The translations under genes were made by a program, and so were the position numbers. Below are positions 27,269 through 35,395 of a stretch of 46,831 nt of DNA, piece by piece. Location of the stretch: positions 1 to 46,831 of the forward strand of contig JBLHGU010000021.1 of the NCBI GenBank assembly GCA_047615875.1. The letters run 5' to 3'. This DNA is from JBLHGU01 sp047615875. GTDB taxonomy: Bacteria; Pseudomonadota; Gammaproteobacteria; Arenicellales; CAJQKF01. Below the pieces are notes generated by a model. It worked only from the letters and a program-made list of their open reading frames with translations. It was not told the origin of the DNA and did not search any database. The number at the start of each line of letters is the position of its first letter. Positions within the stretch are counted from its first letter, which is position 1.

Positions 27269-28453
27269 TTAATTTGGATGAATTTCATCAGCATTGCGAT
27301 GTACAGTCAGGAGATTGAAAACCATCATCGCGAATAAACCACTAAAAATATAATAACTTTCAAACAACTCAGCTCCGTTACGCAACATAGCGACCACCCC
27401 ACCCAACAAAAATAAATGAAGCAGGAGCGTTTTCCATGGAACTCTGGTTATCAGCACCGGTAACAAAGGTACGAGGGTAAACAACATTCGGAAGTAGAAA
27501 TCCTGATATATCGGCATAGAAGCACTTCCACTTAGTTGGCTCAACAAAATGGCGAAATTTTGCATTTGTCCTATCGACAACAGTAGCAACACAACCAGGG
27601 TATAAAGCCAGATTTTCTCTGACGTCTGGCGAAATCGATATATGCAGATAAACGCACTCAAATTAAATGTCAGCATAGGGAACCAATAGGCCGGATTACC
27701 CCGCTCAAGATCCCACAAATAAGGCATCCAGATCACGGTAACACATAGATGCAGGGCCAGGCCTAGATAGAGAAATTGATGCAACGCCATCAACTGGCTA
27801 GGCTGGACAATGATCGAAATCTCGCCAAAATTTTGCCCAAGACTCGTCCGAAGGGCCAGAACACCAGATAAAAGTAACAGGCTTTCTGAGAACAACTCCA
27901 TGCCTTCTTCAATAACATGGCGAAATGCAAAAATTATTGTTGTGGTATCCGAGTACACATTGCCAAACTCTTCCATTCCGGCAACCCCGGCAAACAAACC
28001 CAGACTAATCAGAATGAGAACACCGCTTACTCGGAAACCTGGAGTCATAAAACAACGAGCAATTGCAAAAGCAAAACCGCCACCACCTAGTATGGCAAAT
28101 GGCAGCAATGCCCACCAACCACCTAACATGCTAACTCGCTCATGTAATGATCCGGTTTCGTCTATAGATAATCCCAAAATCACTAAAGCCAGTACCATCC
28201 ACATCACCCTGTCCAGTGGTGCAGCACTTTGACTGCTGGCTAAACGATAGAAAAGCAAGCCCGCGCACATTAAACAAAAACCTGACCACCAAACCGCCAG
28301 GTTATTTTCCCGTACCAGACTTAAATGTTGTAACACGTGATTTTGATTAAAACCAATGTTCTCGATGATGTGATAAATAACCAATAAAAACAGTACATGC
28401 AAACCAGTGGTCCATTGCCACCACCGAATTCCCAAGTTAGAAACTCGATTCAT
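27269..28453 (-). CDS. Uncharacterised polytopic membrane protein (394 aa)
   Basis: I do not recognise the family with confidence. The protein has about ten to twelve hydrophobic segments and little soluble sequence. Acidic and histidine residues inside otherwise hydrophobic stretches stand out: GLSIDETGSLHERVSMLGGW (about residue 95), VAGMEEFGNVYSD and FRHVIEEGMELFSESL. These could form a buried metal site or proton path. It starts four bases after the other membrane-protein gene, so the two are almost certainly co-transcribed and may work together. Confidence 0.75.
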   Translation of the reverse strand: MNRVSNLGIRWWQWTTGLHVLFLLVIYHIIENIGFNQNHVLQHLSLVRENNLAVWWSGFCLMCAGLLFYRLASSQSAAPLDRVMWMVLALVILGLSIDETGSLHERVSMLGGWWALLPFAILGGGGFAFAIARCFMTPGFRVSGVLILISLGLFAGVAGMEEFGNVYSDTTTIIFAFRHVIEEGMELFSESLLLLSGVLALRTSLGQNFGEISIIVQPSQLMALHQFLYLGLALHLCVTVIWMPYLWDLERGNPAYWFPMLTFNLSAFICIYRFRQTSEKIWLYTLVVLLLLSIGQMQNFAILLSQLSGSASMPIYQDFYFRMLFTLVPLLPVLITRVPWKTLLLHLFLLGGVVAMLRNGAELFESYYIFSGLFAMMVFNLLTVHRNADEIHPN

Positions 28454-28457
28454 AAAA

Positions 28458-29420
28458 CTACTCCGTTTGCCATGTAGTCCGTCCAGCTTGAATCGGTGAA
28501 AGTAAAATACATAACGCCCAAATTATCTGCCAATAAAACAACGCTCTAACCAGATTCTTTGAGCTGGCTAACGATTCACGTCGTACATCACGTGTAGTGT
28601 TAATAGGCACCTGAAGCCAAATGTATTTGGCAATTCTCTCTATTGCTAAAGAGTCGCCTTTCACATTTATAAGAGATGAAAGACTAGCGTCCGGCGTCTT
28701 AATTTGCCCAAGGCGTACAGAATCGAATAATTCGACCCGACGAGCATCAAACCCCAAATAATTTACTAACTCCAGGCTTAGAATCGCAAAGCCCGTAGGA
28801 CTTGTTGGCTTCAGTAGAAAATTAACGGCTTCAGAAATATTACTTGAAACAGGTGAATGCAATTGAAACTTAATGGCACGTTCTGCTTGGCGTGCACGGG
28901 CATGGTGAAAATGCTGAGAACGTTCTGAGAGCCTACTGCTAGCAAAATGTACTGGATACAGCCCAACCTTAGTTGGCACAGTTATCCGATGCATCGTTAA
29001 ATGAACACCATTAACGTCGGGCACTGCAAGCAACAACGAGGCAACAGTAGCCAAATTCACCAATAACCAAACCTTGATTACTTGCGGCCGTTGACAATCG
29101 TATTGCACACCAACGAAATAACTTACAAACATTACTACTGTGGCATATATGAGCAGGCTGTTGTAAAAACTAAAATAGTGTAAACAAACTCCGAGACTGC
29201 CCAAATTGAAAAGCACAGCCGCCGTAGTAACCAGAGTCGCGCCACGGCTAGATTGACCTAACAGTGAAATAAAGGCAATCGGCGCAATCGCCAAGAACAC
29301 CAGCACAAGTAATAACACAGGCGAAACTTTACCTGCAGTTGGGTGCAAAAAAGCAAATGCGACAGTAGTGGCTAGAATGAATAACAACCACAGAGCAATT
29401 AGTAAAAATATTCTACGCAT
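28458..29420 (-). CDS. Uncharacterised membrane protein with extracytoplasmic loop (320 aa)
   Basis: No family recognised. Five hydrophobic segments lie in the first 135 residues. A long polar region (about 140-290) follows, with LTMHRITVPTKVGLYPVHFA, RSQHFHHARARQAERAIKF and FDARRVELFDSVRLGQIKTP, then one C-terminal hydrophobic segment (LFYWQIIWALCILLSP). The polar part may be a periplasmic domain anchored at both ends. It is upstream of the 394-residue membrane protein with a four-base gap. A joint envelope function is inference from adjacency only. Confidence 0.72.
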   Translation of the reverse strand: MRRIFLLIALWLLFILATTVAFAFLHPTAGKVSPVLLLVLVFLAIAPIAFISLLGQSSRGATLVTTAAVLFNLGSLGVCLHYFSFYNSLLIYATVVMFVSYFVGVQYDCQRPQVIKVWLLVNLATVASLLLAVPDVNGVHLTMHRITVPTKVGLYPVHFASSRLSERSQHFHHARARQAERAIKFQLHSPVSSNISEAVNFLLKPTSPTGFAILSLELVNYLGFDARRVELFDSVRLGQIKTPDASLSSLINVKGDSLAIERIAKYIWLQVPINTTRDVRRESLASSKNLVRALFYWQIIWALCILLSPIQAGRTTWQTE

Positions 29421-29704
29421 TAGTGAGGTTTGTATATCGAAATATCAGGCTTAAGGATTGATATGCATAGTTTAAACAATTTTCACTCCAAAGCATTGTT
29501 GTTTTTTAGGCGGGCAGCCCAGAAACGCACCTACCTGGATATTTCCTGAAAACAAAAATTATTCACGTGCAAAATAGCGTCTATCCTTTGCGCAGGCCGG
29601 AACGTCAAAGTGACTCAAAGCCCCATCCAGGTAGAACAGATAGGCATAGAAGCGGTATCGATCTATACTGCAGAAAATCATAAAGCAAAAACCGAATCTA
29701 ATAA

Positions 29705-30328
29705 ATGCCCTACCAAAACCGCGTAGATCCATGGGGAAATCTTGTGGCCGTACAAGCGCGAGGGGCGTGGCATGGCAATCGCGGCATCTTACACAACGAC
29801 AAACAGGAAATCGTGGCGCCCTGGCGACATAAAGCCTGGATAATTTGCCAACTTGAATTTAAGGGCAGGCAGAGAAAAGTATTCAGCCCGAACACCTATT
29901 CAGAGCTATTTTTCCTTGATGAAGCTACCGCCTTCTCCGCCGGGCACAGGCCTTGTGCCGAATGTAGAAGACAGCGCTACAATGAATTTAAAGTTGCCTG
30001 GTGTGATTCAAATCCGGAATATGGCTCGCGCTCCATGCCAGTATCCAGAATCGACCAACAACTACATAAAGAGCGTGCACAAAGGGGCGGAATTAAAGTT
30101 TCTTATCAATCTGAATTCCAACAACTACCTGACGGTGTTTTTCTAGAACTGAATAGCACTGCCGTTTTAATCTGGAAAGAACGTATCTGGCAGTGGACTT
30201 TTCAAGGTTACCAACTAATAGATTTTCACCCCAAAGCAGCAGATAGCGTAACAGTATTAACCCCTGCTTCCATCGTCAAACTATTCCGAACTGGTTTTAC
30301 ACCCCAGGTTCACAGCTCGATTGCTTAA
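29705..30328 (+). CDS. Conserved hypothetical protein with CxxC motif (207 aa)
   Basis: A 207-residue soluble protein without a recognised function. The N terminus NRVDPWGNLVAVQARGAWHG, NRGILHN and AFSAGHRPCAECRRQRYNEF resemble a widespread conserved family of hypothetical proteins. The C-x2-C (CAEC) is reminiscent of the metal-binding segment of Ada-type proteins, but only one pair is visible here. A WKERIWQWTFQGY strand lies near the C terminus. It stands alone between the membrane-protein pair and a gene-poor stretch. Confidence 0.75.
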   Translation: MPYQNRVDPWGNLVAVQARGAWHGNRGILHNDKQEIVAPWRHKAWIICQLEFKGRQRKVFSPNTYSELFFLDEATAFSAGHRPCAECRRQRYNEFKVAWCDSNPEYGSRSMPVSRIDQQLHKERAQRGGIKVSYQSEFQQLPDGVFLELNSTAVLIWKERIWQWTFQGYQLIDFHPKAADSVTVLTPASIVKLFRTGFTPQVHSSIA

Positions 30329-30708
30329 TTGCGATAAACTGCACGAGTTAGGTCACAATTTCAATATATTGGAATATTCACTTGAAGAATTCCCCGCATC
30401 TCAATATCGGAACTTCTACAGATAATACCTATAACAAAACCTTGCTCCGGATGACCTGCTATACAGGCCTCTGTTGGAGGCGGTGCAATCTGATCTGATC
30501 ATTAATCTAGCCCCCACAACACCCTGAATGCGTGTCCCCACAGGGCGTTTCATTCAATTTAGTGAGGTTCAATCCAATCACTACCTAACGAATAGAGCCT
30601 TCGAAATAGATCTTATGACTTTTGCAGTATATCAACAATCTCAACTCCATAAGTTCGTCGCAATCTTTTTACATTCTTGAGCAGGATCAGAATCCCTCAT
30701 TTAACGGC
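30329..30708. other. Gene-free interval before the PuuB-like remnant
   Basis: 380 bases with no open frame of convincing length or composition on either strand. A weak inverted repeat TGAATG/CATTCA flanks a short GC-rich core near 30522-30555; it has no following T-run on the plus strand. I see no RNA gene or mobile-element end. It may be decayed sequence next to a damaged gene. Confidence 0.5.
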
Positions 30709-31584
30709 CTAGAATGTAAGACGATCCCGTAATCTATAAACGTATGCCCCAGTCAAAAGATAGGGAACTCTTAATAGATCTCCCCCGACAATCGGCATAT
30801 GAGTCAATTTTGAAAAAGCATCAAATTCTGCTGAGTTTGAAGTAATAGCCTGCGCTATAGAACGGCCTACCAGATGGGTGGTTGTTATGCCAAAAGCATT
30901 ATATCCCTGCGCATAGTAAATTGAATCATTTAGTCGATTAACCTGCGGCGTATGATTAACTGTCAAAAGAAAGTTGCCTGACCAACCCGAAATTATCGCT
31001 ATGTTTTTAAGCGAGGGAAACAAGACCAGTTTGAGGGGATTCAGGCTGCCGCCCCTGTAATCCACCAGAATTGCTTTGTATCGATTAGAGTTAACAAATT
31101 TCCTAATCCTGGCTCCAGTGACTATTTCTGCCTCTGCCTCATTTGTTTGCTGCCAGTCTGAAAGTCTCTCTTTAAGATTAGCTTCCCATTTTTCATCCAA
31201 AGCTGCCAGAATAGTTGTTTTGCCTAAATCACAATCGACGTTGTAATCGTCAATAATTCGCCGTATGACCTGACCTCCTTCAAATTGTAATTTTCTAAAG
31301 GTTGAGTAGGTCTTTGAATCAAACTTCTTCCTGTAAAAACCGAGCTCGCGATGAAGTCCATTCACTATCTGCCCAGCATTTCGACCGGTCGCACCCCAGC
31401 CAATTCGGTTCGCCTCAAGCACGGTGACTTTTACATTCTGCTCTGCGAGATGAAGTGCGGTACTAATGCCACTAAAACCAGCACCAACAATACAAACGTC
31501 AGTGCTGCGGTCTCCCAATAATGCCGGCCTCGAATTATCCTGTTCGACGGTGGAAGCGTAGTAAGTGTCGGGATACTCGGTCAT
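30709..31584 (-). pseudogene. PuuB-like FAD amine oxidase with large in-frame internal deletion
   Basis: The N-terminal half is a clear DAO/PuuB-type (gamma-glutamylputrescine oxidase) flavoprotein: VCIVGAGFSGISTALHLAEQ, GWGATGRNAGQIVNGLHREL and the DCDLGKTT region. The C-terminal end is also canonical: DSIYYAQGYNAFGITTTHLV and VPYLLTGAYVYRLRDRL. At about 31021-31030 the sequence jumps from GGSLNPLKL straight into LFPSLKNIAIISGWSG. Relatives have about 135 more residues here, forming the substrate domain. The product is 291 residues against about 425-430 normally. The frame is kept, but the enzyme is unlikely to work. No puuA, puuC or puuD gene is nearby. An assembly collapse cannot be excluded. 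Confidence 0.8.
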
Positions 31585-31795
31585 ATTAATGTAGCGCCTT
31601 TTTTATGGTCACTTGTCGGCCTCCAAGTTTTCTCAAATCTTATGATGAAAAGTAGTATATAGCACGAATTGCGAGATACCCTTGATTTTCGTTGTGCGCC
31701 AAAACTAGCCGCGCAGGTTATAATTCTGAGAGTCTGCTTTAAACTCTCCGGTTATACTTTAGCCATGTATATTTGCCGATTAATAATCAAATACG

Positions 31796-31817
31796 GTTAG
31801 ATGCGGCTAAAGCCGCA
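31796..31817. repeat. GTTRRRY-like core next to a short GC hairpin (possible cassette boundary)
   Basis: GTTAGAT (31796-31802) fits the integron core-site pattern GTTRRRY. It runs into a compact hairpin TGCGGC-TAAA-GCCGCA (31802-31817), 52 bases before the cupin gene. There is no T-run, so it is not an obvious terminator. Assignment to a recombination site is tentative. Confidence 0.3.
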
Positions 31818-31869
31818 CCGCTGATTGAAGAATTTCATGCAAATTGAGTATTTTTTTTGAGGATAAAGA

Positions 31870-32259
31870 ATGACGATATTTAGTAAGAGTTTAATTTTAT
31901 GCGGTTTGGTTTTTACTCCATTTATAAATACTGTAGCGGGTGAACTCAAATTAGAAAATCTAATGACCGAGGAACTGCAAGGCGCTTCTGGCATAGAAGT
32001 AATTGTGAGTAGAGTCTCTATCCCTCCAGATACTTCCTTGCCAAAACATTGGCATCCAGGGGAAGAATTTGCCTACATTCTAAAGGGAAGTGTGACGCTT
32101 TGGCAGAAAGGTAAAAAAAGCATTTTTATGAAAGAAGGCGACACAGCTAAAGTACCGTTTAAGCAGATACATACAGCGATTACAGGTGATGAGGGCGTCA
32201 GTCTTCTGGTGTTCCGGGTTCACGAAAAAGGCAAACCTGAGAGAGTTAAGGCAGAATAG
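31870..32259 (+). CDS. Exported cupin-domain protein
   Basis: A 129-residue protein. A signal peptide (SKSLILCGLVFTPFINTVAG) is followed by one cupin_2 barrel. Metal-site residues are visible in PKHWHPGEEFAYILKGSVTL (H-x-H and a downstream E) and in the second motif around FKQIHTAITGDEG (His). The start is supported by GAGG seven bases upstream. It is presumably periplasmic; small exported cupins of this kind have no settled function. It is the first of four small plus-strand genes separated by inverted repeats. Confidence 0.85.
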   Translation: MTIFSKSLILCGLVFTPFINTVAGELKLENLMTEELQGASGIEVIVSRVSIPPDTSLPKHWHPGEEFAYILKGSVTLWQKGKKSIFMKEGDTAKVPFKQIHTAITGDEGVSLLVFRVHEKGKPERVKAE

Positions 32260-32267
32260 ATGTGCAT

Positions 32268-32303
32268 GACAAACGCATGCAGCCGGGCGTTGCGCGCTTT
32301 GTC
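32268..32303. repeat. Imperfect inverted repeat after the cupin gene (attC-like)
   Basis: GACAAA (32268-32273) and TTTGTC (32298-32303) bracket a GC-rich imperfect hairpin (CGCATGCA against TGCGCGC). It begins nine bases after the cupin stop. Such hairpins between small genes resemble attC sites, but a clean GTTRRRY end is missing. Confidence 0.3.
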
Positions 32304-32347
32304 GACCACCTATGCGAAACGCTATATTGCCGAGAGATCTGAATAGT

Positions 32348-32809
32348 ATGGATATTAAATACGACATCGCTTCGCCAGATGACATACCGCGTATCGTCGA
32401 TATGAAAATCGAAATGTTTCGCCAATTTGATTATGTCCAATATCTTCATAACAATTCGCGCGAAATTATTCTTGAAGATTACAGTCGAATGTATGCGGAA
32501 AACCAAGCAACTCACTTTATAGCTAAAGTAGATAACTGTATTGTAGGAATTGTAGGTGCTTTTATTAAGTCCGATATTCCTTTTCGATACTTTTCTAAAG
32601 GTCAATATGGGTTTATTGGTGATGTATATACAATTACAACCTATAGAAATCGTGGCATATCGATGAAACTGAATGAAAAAGCGCTAACCTGGTTAAAAGA
32701 TTATGGCGTAAGTTCTGTTCGACTACTTGCTTCAGATGCGGGCCGTCCTATTTATGAACGACTAGGATTCTCTCCAGATGTCAGTATGGTATTAGATTTT
32801 GAAACATAA
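32348..32809 (+). CDS. GNAT-family N-acetyltransferase
   Basis: About 153 residues from the ATG at 32348. It has the GNAT fold with the acetyl-CoA loop in VYTITTYRNRGISMKLNEKA (R/Q-x2-G-x-G/A pattern, here RNRGIS) and the C-terminal AGRPIYERLGFSPD. An ATG at 32312 would add 12 residues that look unrelated to the domain, and GAGAG precedes the later ATG. The substrate is unknown. GNAT genes are among the commonest integron cassette cargo, which fits the flanking inverted repeats. Confidence 0.85.
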   Translation: MDIKYDIASPDDIPRIVDMKIEMFRQFDYVQYLHNNSREIILEDYSRMYAENQATHFIAKVDNCIVGIVGAFIKSDIPFRYFSKGQYGFIGDVYTITTYRNRGISMKLNEKALTWLKDYGVSSVRLLASDAGRPIYERLGFSPDVSMVLDFET

Positions 32810-32887
32810 CAAACAAAGTTCGCTCGTAAGCTCACACCACCTCTGTTTTGCATCTGGCGACTATTCGGGCGTTTTTTGTAATTAGGT
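32804..32887. repeat. Imperfect inverted repeat between the two GNAT genes (attC-like)
   Basis: ACATAACAAACAAAGTTCGC at the left end pairs imperfectly with GGCGTTTTTTGTAATTAGGT at the right end, around a 44-base centre. The left arm overlaps the stop of the first GNAT gene and the right arm touches the start of the second. Length and position suit an attC site; the terminal ATTAGGT differs from GTTRRRY at one base. Confidence 0.32.
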
Positions 32888-33328
32888 ATGGAAATACGCG
32901 CAATAGGTGAAAATGAACTTAGTCAGCTTTTGGCGTTATATAAATACCTCCACGAAGATGATGAGCCTTTGCCAGAAATGGATATCGTCAAGAAAATATG
33001 GCGCAAGATTCAACACAATGAAGACTATTATTGTTACGGTATTTTTGTCGATCAGAAATTAGTCTGCTCATGCAATTTGGTGCTTATGGAAAATCTAACC
33101 AGGGGTTGCCGTCCATTCGCTGTGATAGAAAATGTTGTAACCCATCGAGAGTTTCGTCGACAAGGCTATGGTCGTCGGGTTTTAAGGCATGCACTAGAAT
33201 ATGCATGGTCAAGTAATTGTTACAAGGTTATGTTGCTTACCGGTCGTTTAGATCTAGAAACCTTTAAGTTCTATGAGTCGGTTGGTTTTAAGCGGCACAC
33301 AAAACAAGCTTTTATTGCAAAGCCATGA
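32888..33328 (+). CDS. GNAT-family N-acetyltransferase
   Basis: A 146-residue single-domain acetyltransferase. VIENVVTHREFRRQGYGRRV contains the acetyl-CoA-binding R-R-x-G-Y-G loop, and FKFYESVGFKRHTKQAF is the usual C-terminal strand-helix. It differs clearly from the GNAT protein just upstream, so the pair is not a recent duplication. The substrate is unknown. The ATG directly follows the inverted repeat, leaving almost no room for its own promoter; it probably depends on transcription from upstream. Confidence 0.88.
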   Translation: MEIRAIGENELSQLLALYKYLHEDDEPLPEMDIVKKIWRKIQHNEDYYCYGIFVDQKLVCSCNLVLMENLTRGCRPFAVIENVVTHREFRRQGYGRRVLRHALEYAWSSNCYKVMLLTGRLDLETFKFYESVGFKRHTKQAFIAKP

Positions 33329-33330
33329 AA

Positions 33331-33391
33331 TTCTTAATCAAGCATCAAAAGCGATGCTCCCACCTCGCAAGCTTTTTGTTATGCGTTAAGC
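33331..33391. repeat. Imperfect inverted repeat ending in GTTAAGC (best attC-like site)
   Basis: CTTAATCAAGCATC-AAAAGC on the left pairs imperfectly with GCTTTTTGTTATGCGTTAAG on the right, and the site ends in GTTAAGC (33385-33391), an exact GTTRRRY. It spans 61 bases, starts two bases after the second GNAT stop and ends 13 bases before the PqiA-like ATG. Size, position and the core motif match attC. The left arm lacks a clean RYYYAAC. Confidence 0.42.
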
Positions 33392-33404
33392 GAACTTCCA
33401 ATCA

Positions 33405-33935
33405 ATGAAGGAATCTGCAACGACCCAAAACCCATTACAGGTGATACCTGTGAGAAATAAGAAGCTATTAAGTTGGGGTTTGGGATTAGCATCTATTTTT
33501 TTCGCAATTGGTATTTTCATGCCGATGATTACTGTTTCCAAGTTTATTCTCGTAAAAAGTTCTTTTTCAATCATGTCTGGCGCATTTGGACTTCTTAAAG
33601 GCGGTCAATTCGTACTTTTTTTGTTAGTTGTTGCGTTTAGCATCGTTCTCCCAATAATGAAAATAACTATTTTGTTTAGACTGCTTGCCCAGAGCGGGGC
33701 AAGTGATCCAAAGACCGGGCATTACCTACATCTCATGCATGAATATGGCCGCTGGGCAATGCTCGATGTGATGGTGGTTGCGGTTTTAATTGTCACGGTA
33801 AAACTTGGCGCCATTGCAAGTATCCAGGTGCATTTCGGTCTTTTTGTATTTGGTGCGGCAGTGTTGTTGATTATGTTAATTACAAACCAGATAGTTCGCC
33901 TAACTAGTAAGCCCAGCGTGACTTCCAGTCTATAA
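33405..33935 (+). CDS. Paraquat-inducible protein A (PqiA)-like membrane protein, single domain
   Basis: A 176-residue inner-membrane protein with four hydrophobic segments and the PqiA-domain stretches FFAIGIFMPMITVSKFILV, GQFVLFLLVVAFSIVLPIMK and YGRWAMLDVMVVAVLIVTVK. It is about half the length of two-domain PqiA and lacks the zinc-ribbon cysteines of the full protein, as do many stand-alone homologues. No PqiB/MCE-like partner lies beside it. It ends the run of small same-strand genes. Confidence 0.85.
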   Translation: MKESATTQNPLQVIPVRNKKLLSWGLGLASIFFAIGIFMPMITVSKFILVKSSFSIMSGAFGLLKGGQFVLFLLVVAFSIVLPIMKITILFRLLAQSGASDPKTGHYLHLMHEYGRWAMLDVMVVAVLIVTVKLGAIASIQVHFGLFVFGAAVLLIMLITNQIVRLTSKPSVTSSL

Positions 33936-34089
33936 CGATCACAAATTGCCAATAGATGATGAGTACCTCCGCCCTATCGTTGGCTATTATTCCCATCTCC
34001 CAATTGGTGGCCTTGCGAAATGCTGAAATAAACACCAAACTCAATAGTCTCTTTACAGCCACGTTATATTCGAACTAGAGCGACAATAA

Positions 34090-35259
34090 TTAAGCATGAA
34101 AACTAAAGAACACAGTTAGCAAGTTGGCAACTGTATTGGGTTGTTCTTGTTGAACCCAATGACCAGCTCCCGTAACGAGTTTACAACTCGTCATATTGAT
34201 ACAAGCAATACTTTGCATTTTCTCCAGTGCTCCTGGTCTCTGATAAACACCCCAGTCCTTATTCCCTCCAATAAAACACGCAGGAACATCAATAGTTCGG
34301 CCCGAATAAAGACGTAGCTCGTTCAACTGCTTTTCACTAGAGCTAGACCGGTACCAGTTCAAACCGCCTTGAAACCCAGTGCGCGAGAATTCAGTCGAAT
34401 AAAAGTGCAATTCGTCTTCCGTTAGCCAGGAACATGCCAGGATTTCGTCACTAGAAGGCATATAAGGCAACACCGCTTCAGCCATTCCACAATCTAGATC
34501 CATAATGTAGTAACTGGGCATTTTGGCCAATTCATCAGAAGTCCAACTATTTAATGGAAATGGATTATTAGCCTTCCAGTCGGCACTTTTGTAGTGAAAG
34601 TAGGCACGTAGAAATGCCGAAAGCCCTTGTGCACTGTGGAGCATGTCGTTATTCGCAGAACGCGTACAATAATAATTTTGATAGTGCTTGCGAGGTCGTG
34701 CAAGACTTGCAAGCATTTTGTTTATATCGGGTTCGAACGAGTCCGCTACAGAATCGCTCGCCACATTACTTTTAAATATTCCTGAGGGGTATGTAGGCGG
34801 ACCTTCGAATGGAGCGCTCATAAGGGCTACGGAGCGAAAGATGTCAGGCCTAATCAACGCGCAGTACGCTGCAACCGGTGAACCAAAATCGTGACCGACG
34901 ACTGCATGTACAGAGCGATGACCTAGTCTGAAAACCAGTGCTATTGCATCTCGCACCAGATTAGGAATGCCAAAGGAATCGAGAGCGCCATCATAGTCTG
35001 GATCCCAGCCTGTGGTGCGGCCATATCCTCTTTGATCGGGTGCAATTACGTGAAATCCAGACGCAGCAAGCGCTTCCATCACCTTTCGCCAGCTATAAGC
35101 GAGTTCAGGGAAACCGTGAAGCAAGAGCACACGCGGCTGGTTTGGTGGTTCATAGCCCGCTTCCAGAATATGCATTCTGAGTCCGTTCACACCATCAACA
35201 AATCTAGAGCGAATGCCAGGGGGTAATTTATCGGCTTTTACTTCGGAGACTGCATTCAT
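34090..35259 (-). CDS. Alpha/beta-hydrolase, epoxide hydrolase-like
   Basis: A 389-residue alpha/beta-hydrolase. The oxyanion-loop motif HGFP begins at H48 (LLLHGFPELAYSWRKVM), the nucleophile is Asp124 in VVGHDFGSPVAAYCA, and the catalytic His lies in GAGHWVQQEQP near the C terminus. An Asp nucleophile in GHDFG with HGFPE is the pattern of soluble epoxide hydrolases and some haloalkane-type enzymes. The cap region (about 150-290) is larger than usual. It is monocistronic and divergent from the GMC oxidoreductase. Confidence 0.87.
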   Translation of the reverse strand: MNAVSEVKADKLPPGIRSRFVDGVNGLRMHILEAGYEPPNQPRVLLLHGFPELAYSWRKVMEALAASGFHVIAPDQRGYGRTTGWDPDYDGALDSFGIPNLVRDAIALVFRLGHRSVHAVVGHDFGSPVAAYCALIRPDIFRSVALMSAPFEGPPTYPSGIFKSNVASDSVADSFEPDINKMLASLARPRKHYQNYYCTRSANNDMLHSAQGLSAFLRAYFHYKSADWKANNPFPLNSWTSDELAKMPSYYIMDLDCGMAEAVLPYMPSSDEILACSWLTEDELHFYSTEFSRTGFQGGLNWYRSSSSEKQLNELRLYSGRTIDVPACFIGGNKDWGVYQRPGALEKMQSIACINMTSCKLVTGAGHWVQQEQPNTVANLLTVFFSFHA

Positions 35260-35395
35260 TTATTGGATCCACCAGTTATTACCCAATAAGGATAGATAGG
35301 TCAACCTGAAATCACAAACTAAATAGCAACGGTATCTAACGTATAATAATTTTTCTGGAACTAGAAAATAACGTACTTATGTAGATAATAGTCGA

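Noticed and set aside
31802..31817. TGCGGC/GCCGCA hairpin as a rho-independent terminator
   Set aside because: No T-run follows on the plus strand within the usual distance, and no gene ends just before it in that orientation.
32246..32605. Minus-strand open frame of 119 codons opposite the first GNAT gene
   Set aside because: The opposite strand carries a recognisable GNAT domain; this frame shows no family motif and is a shadow.
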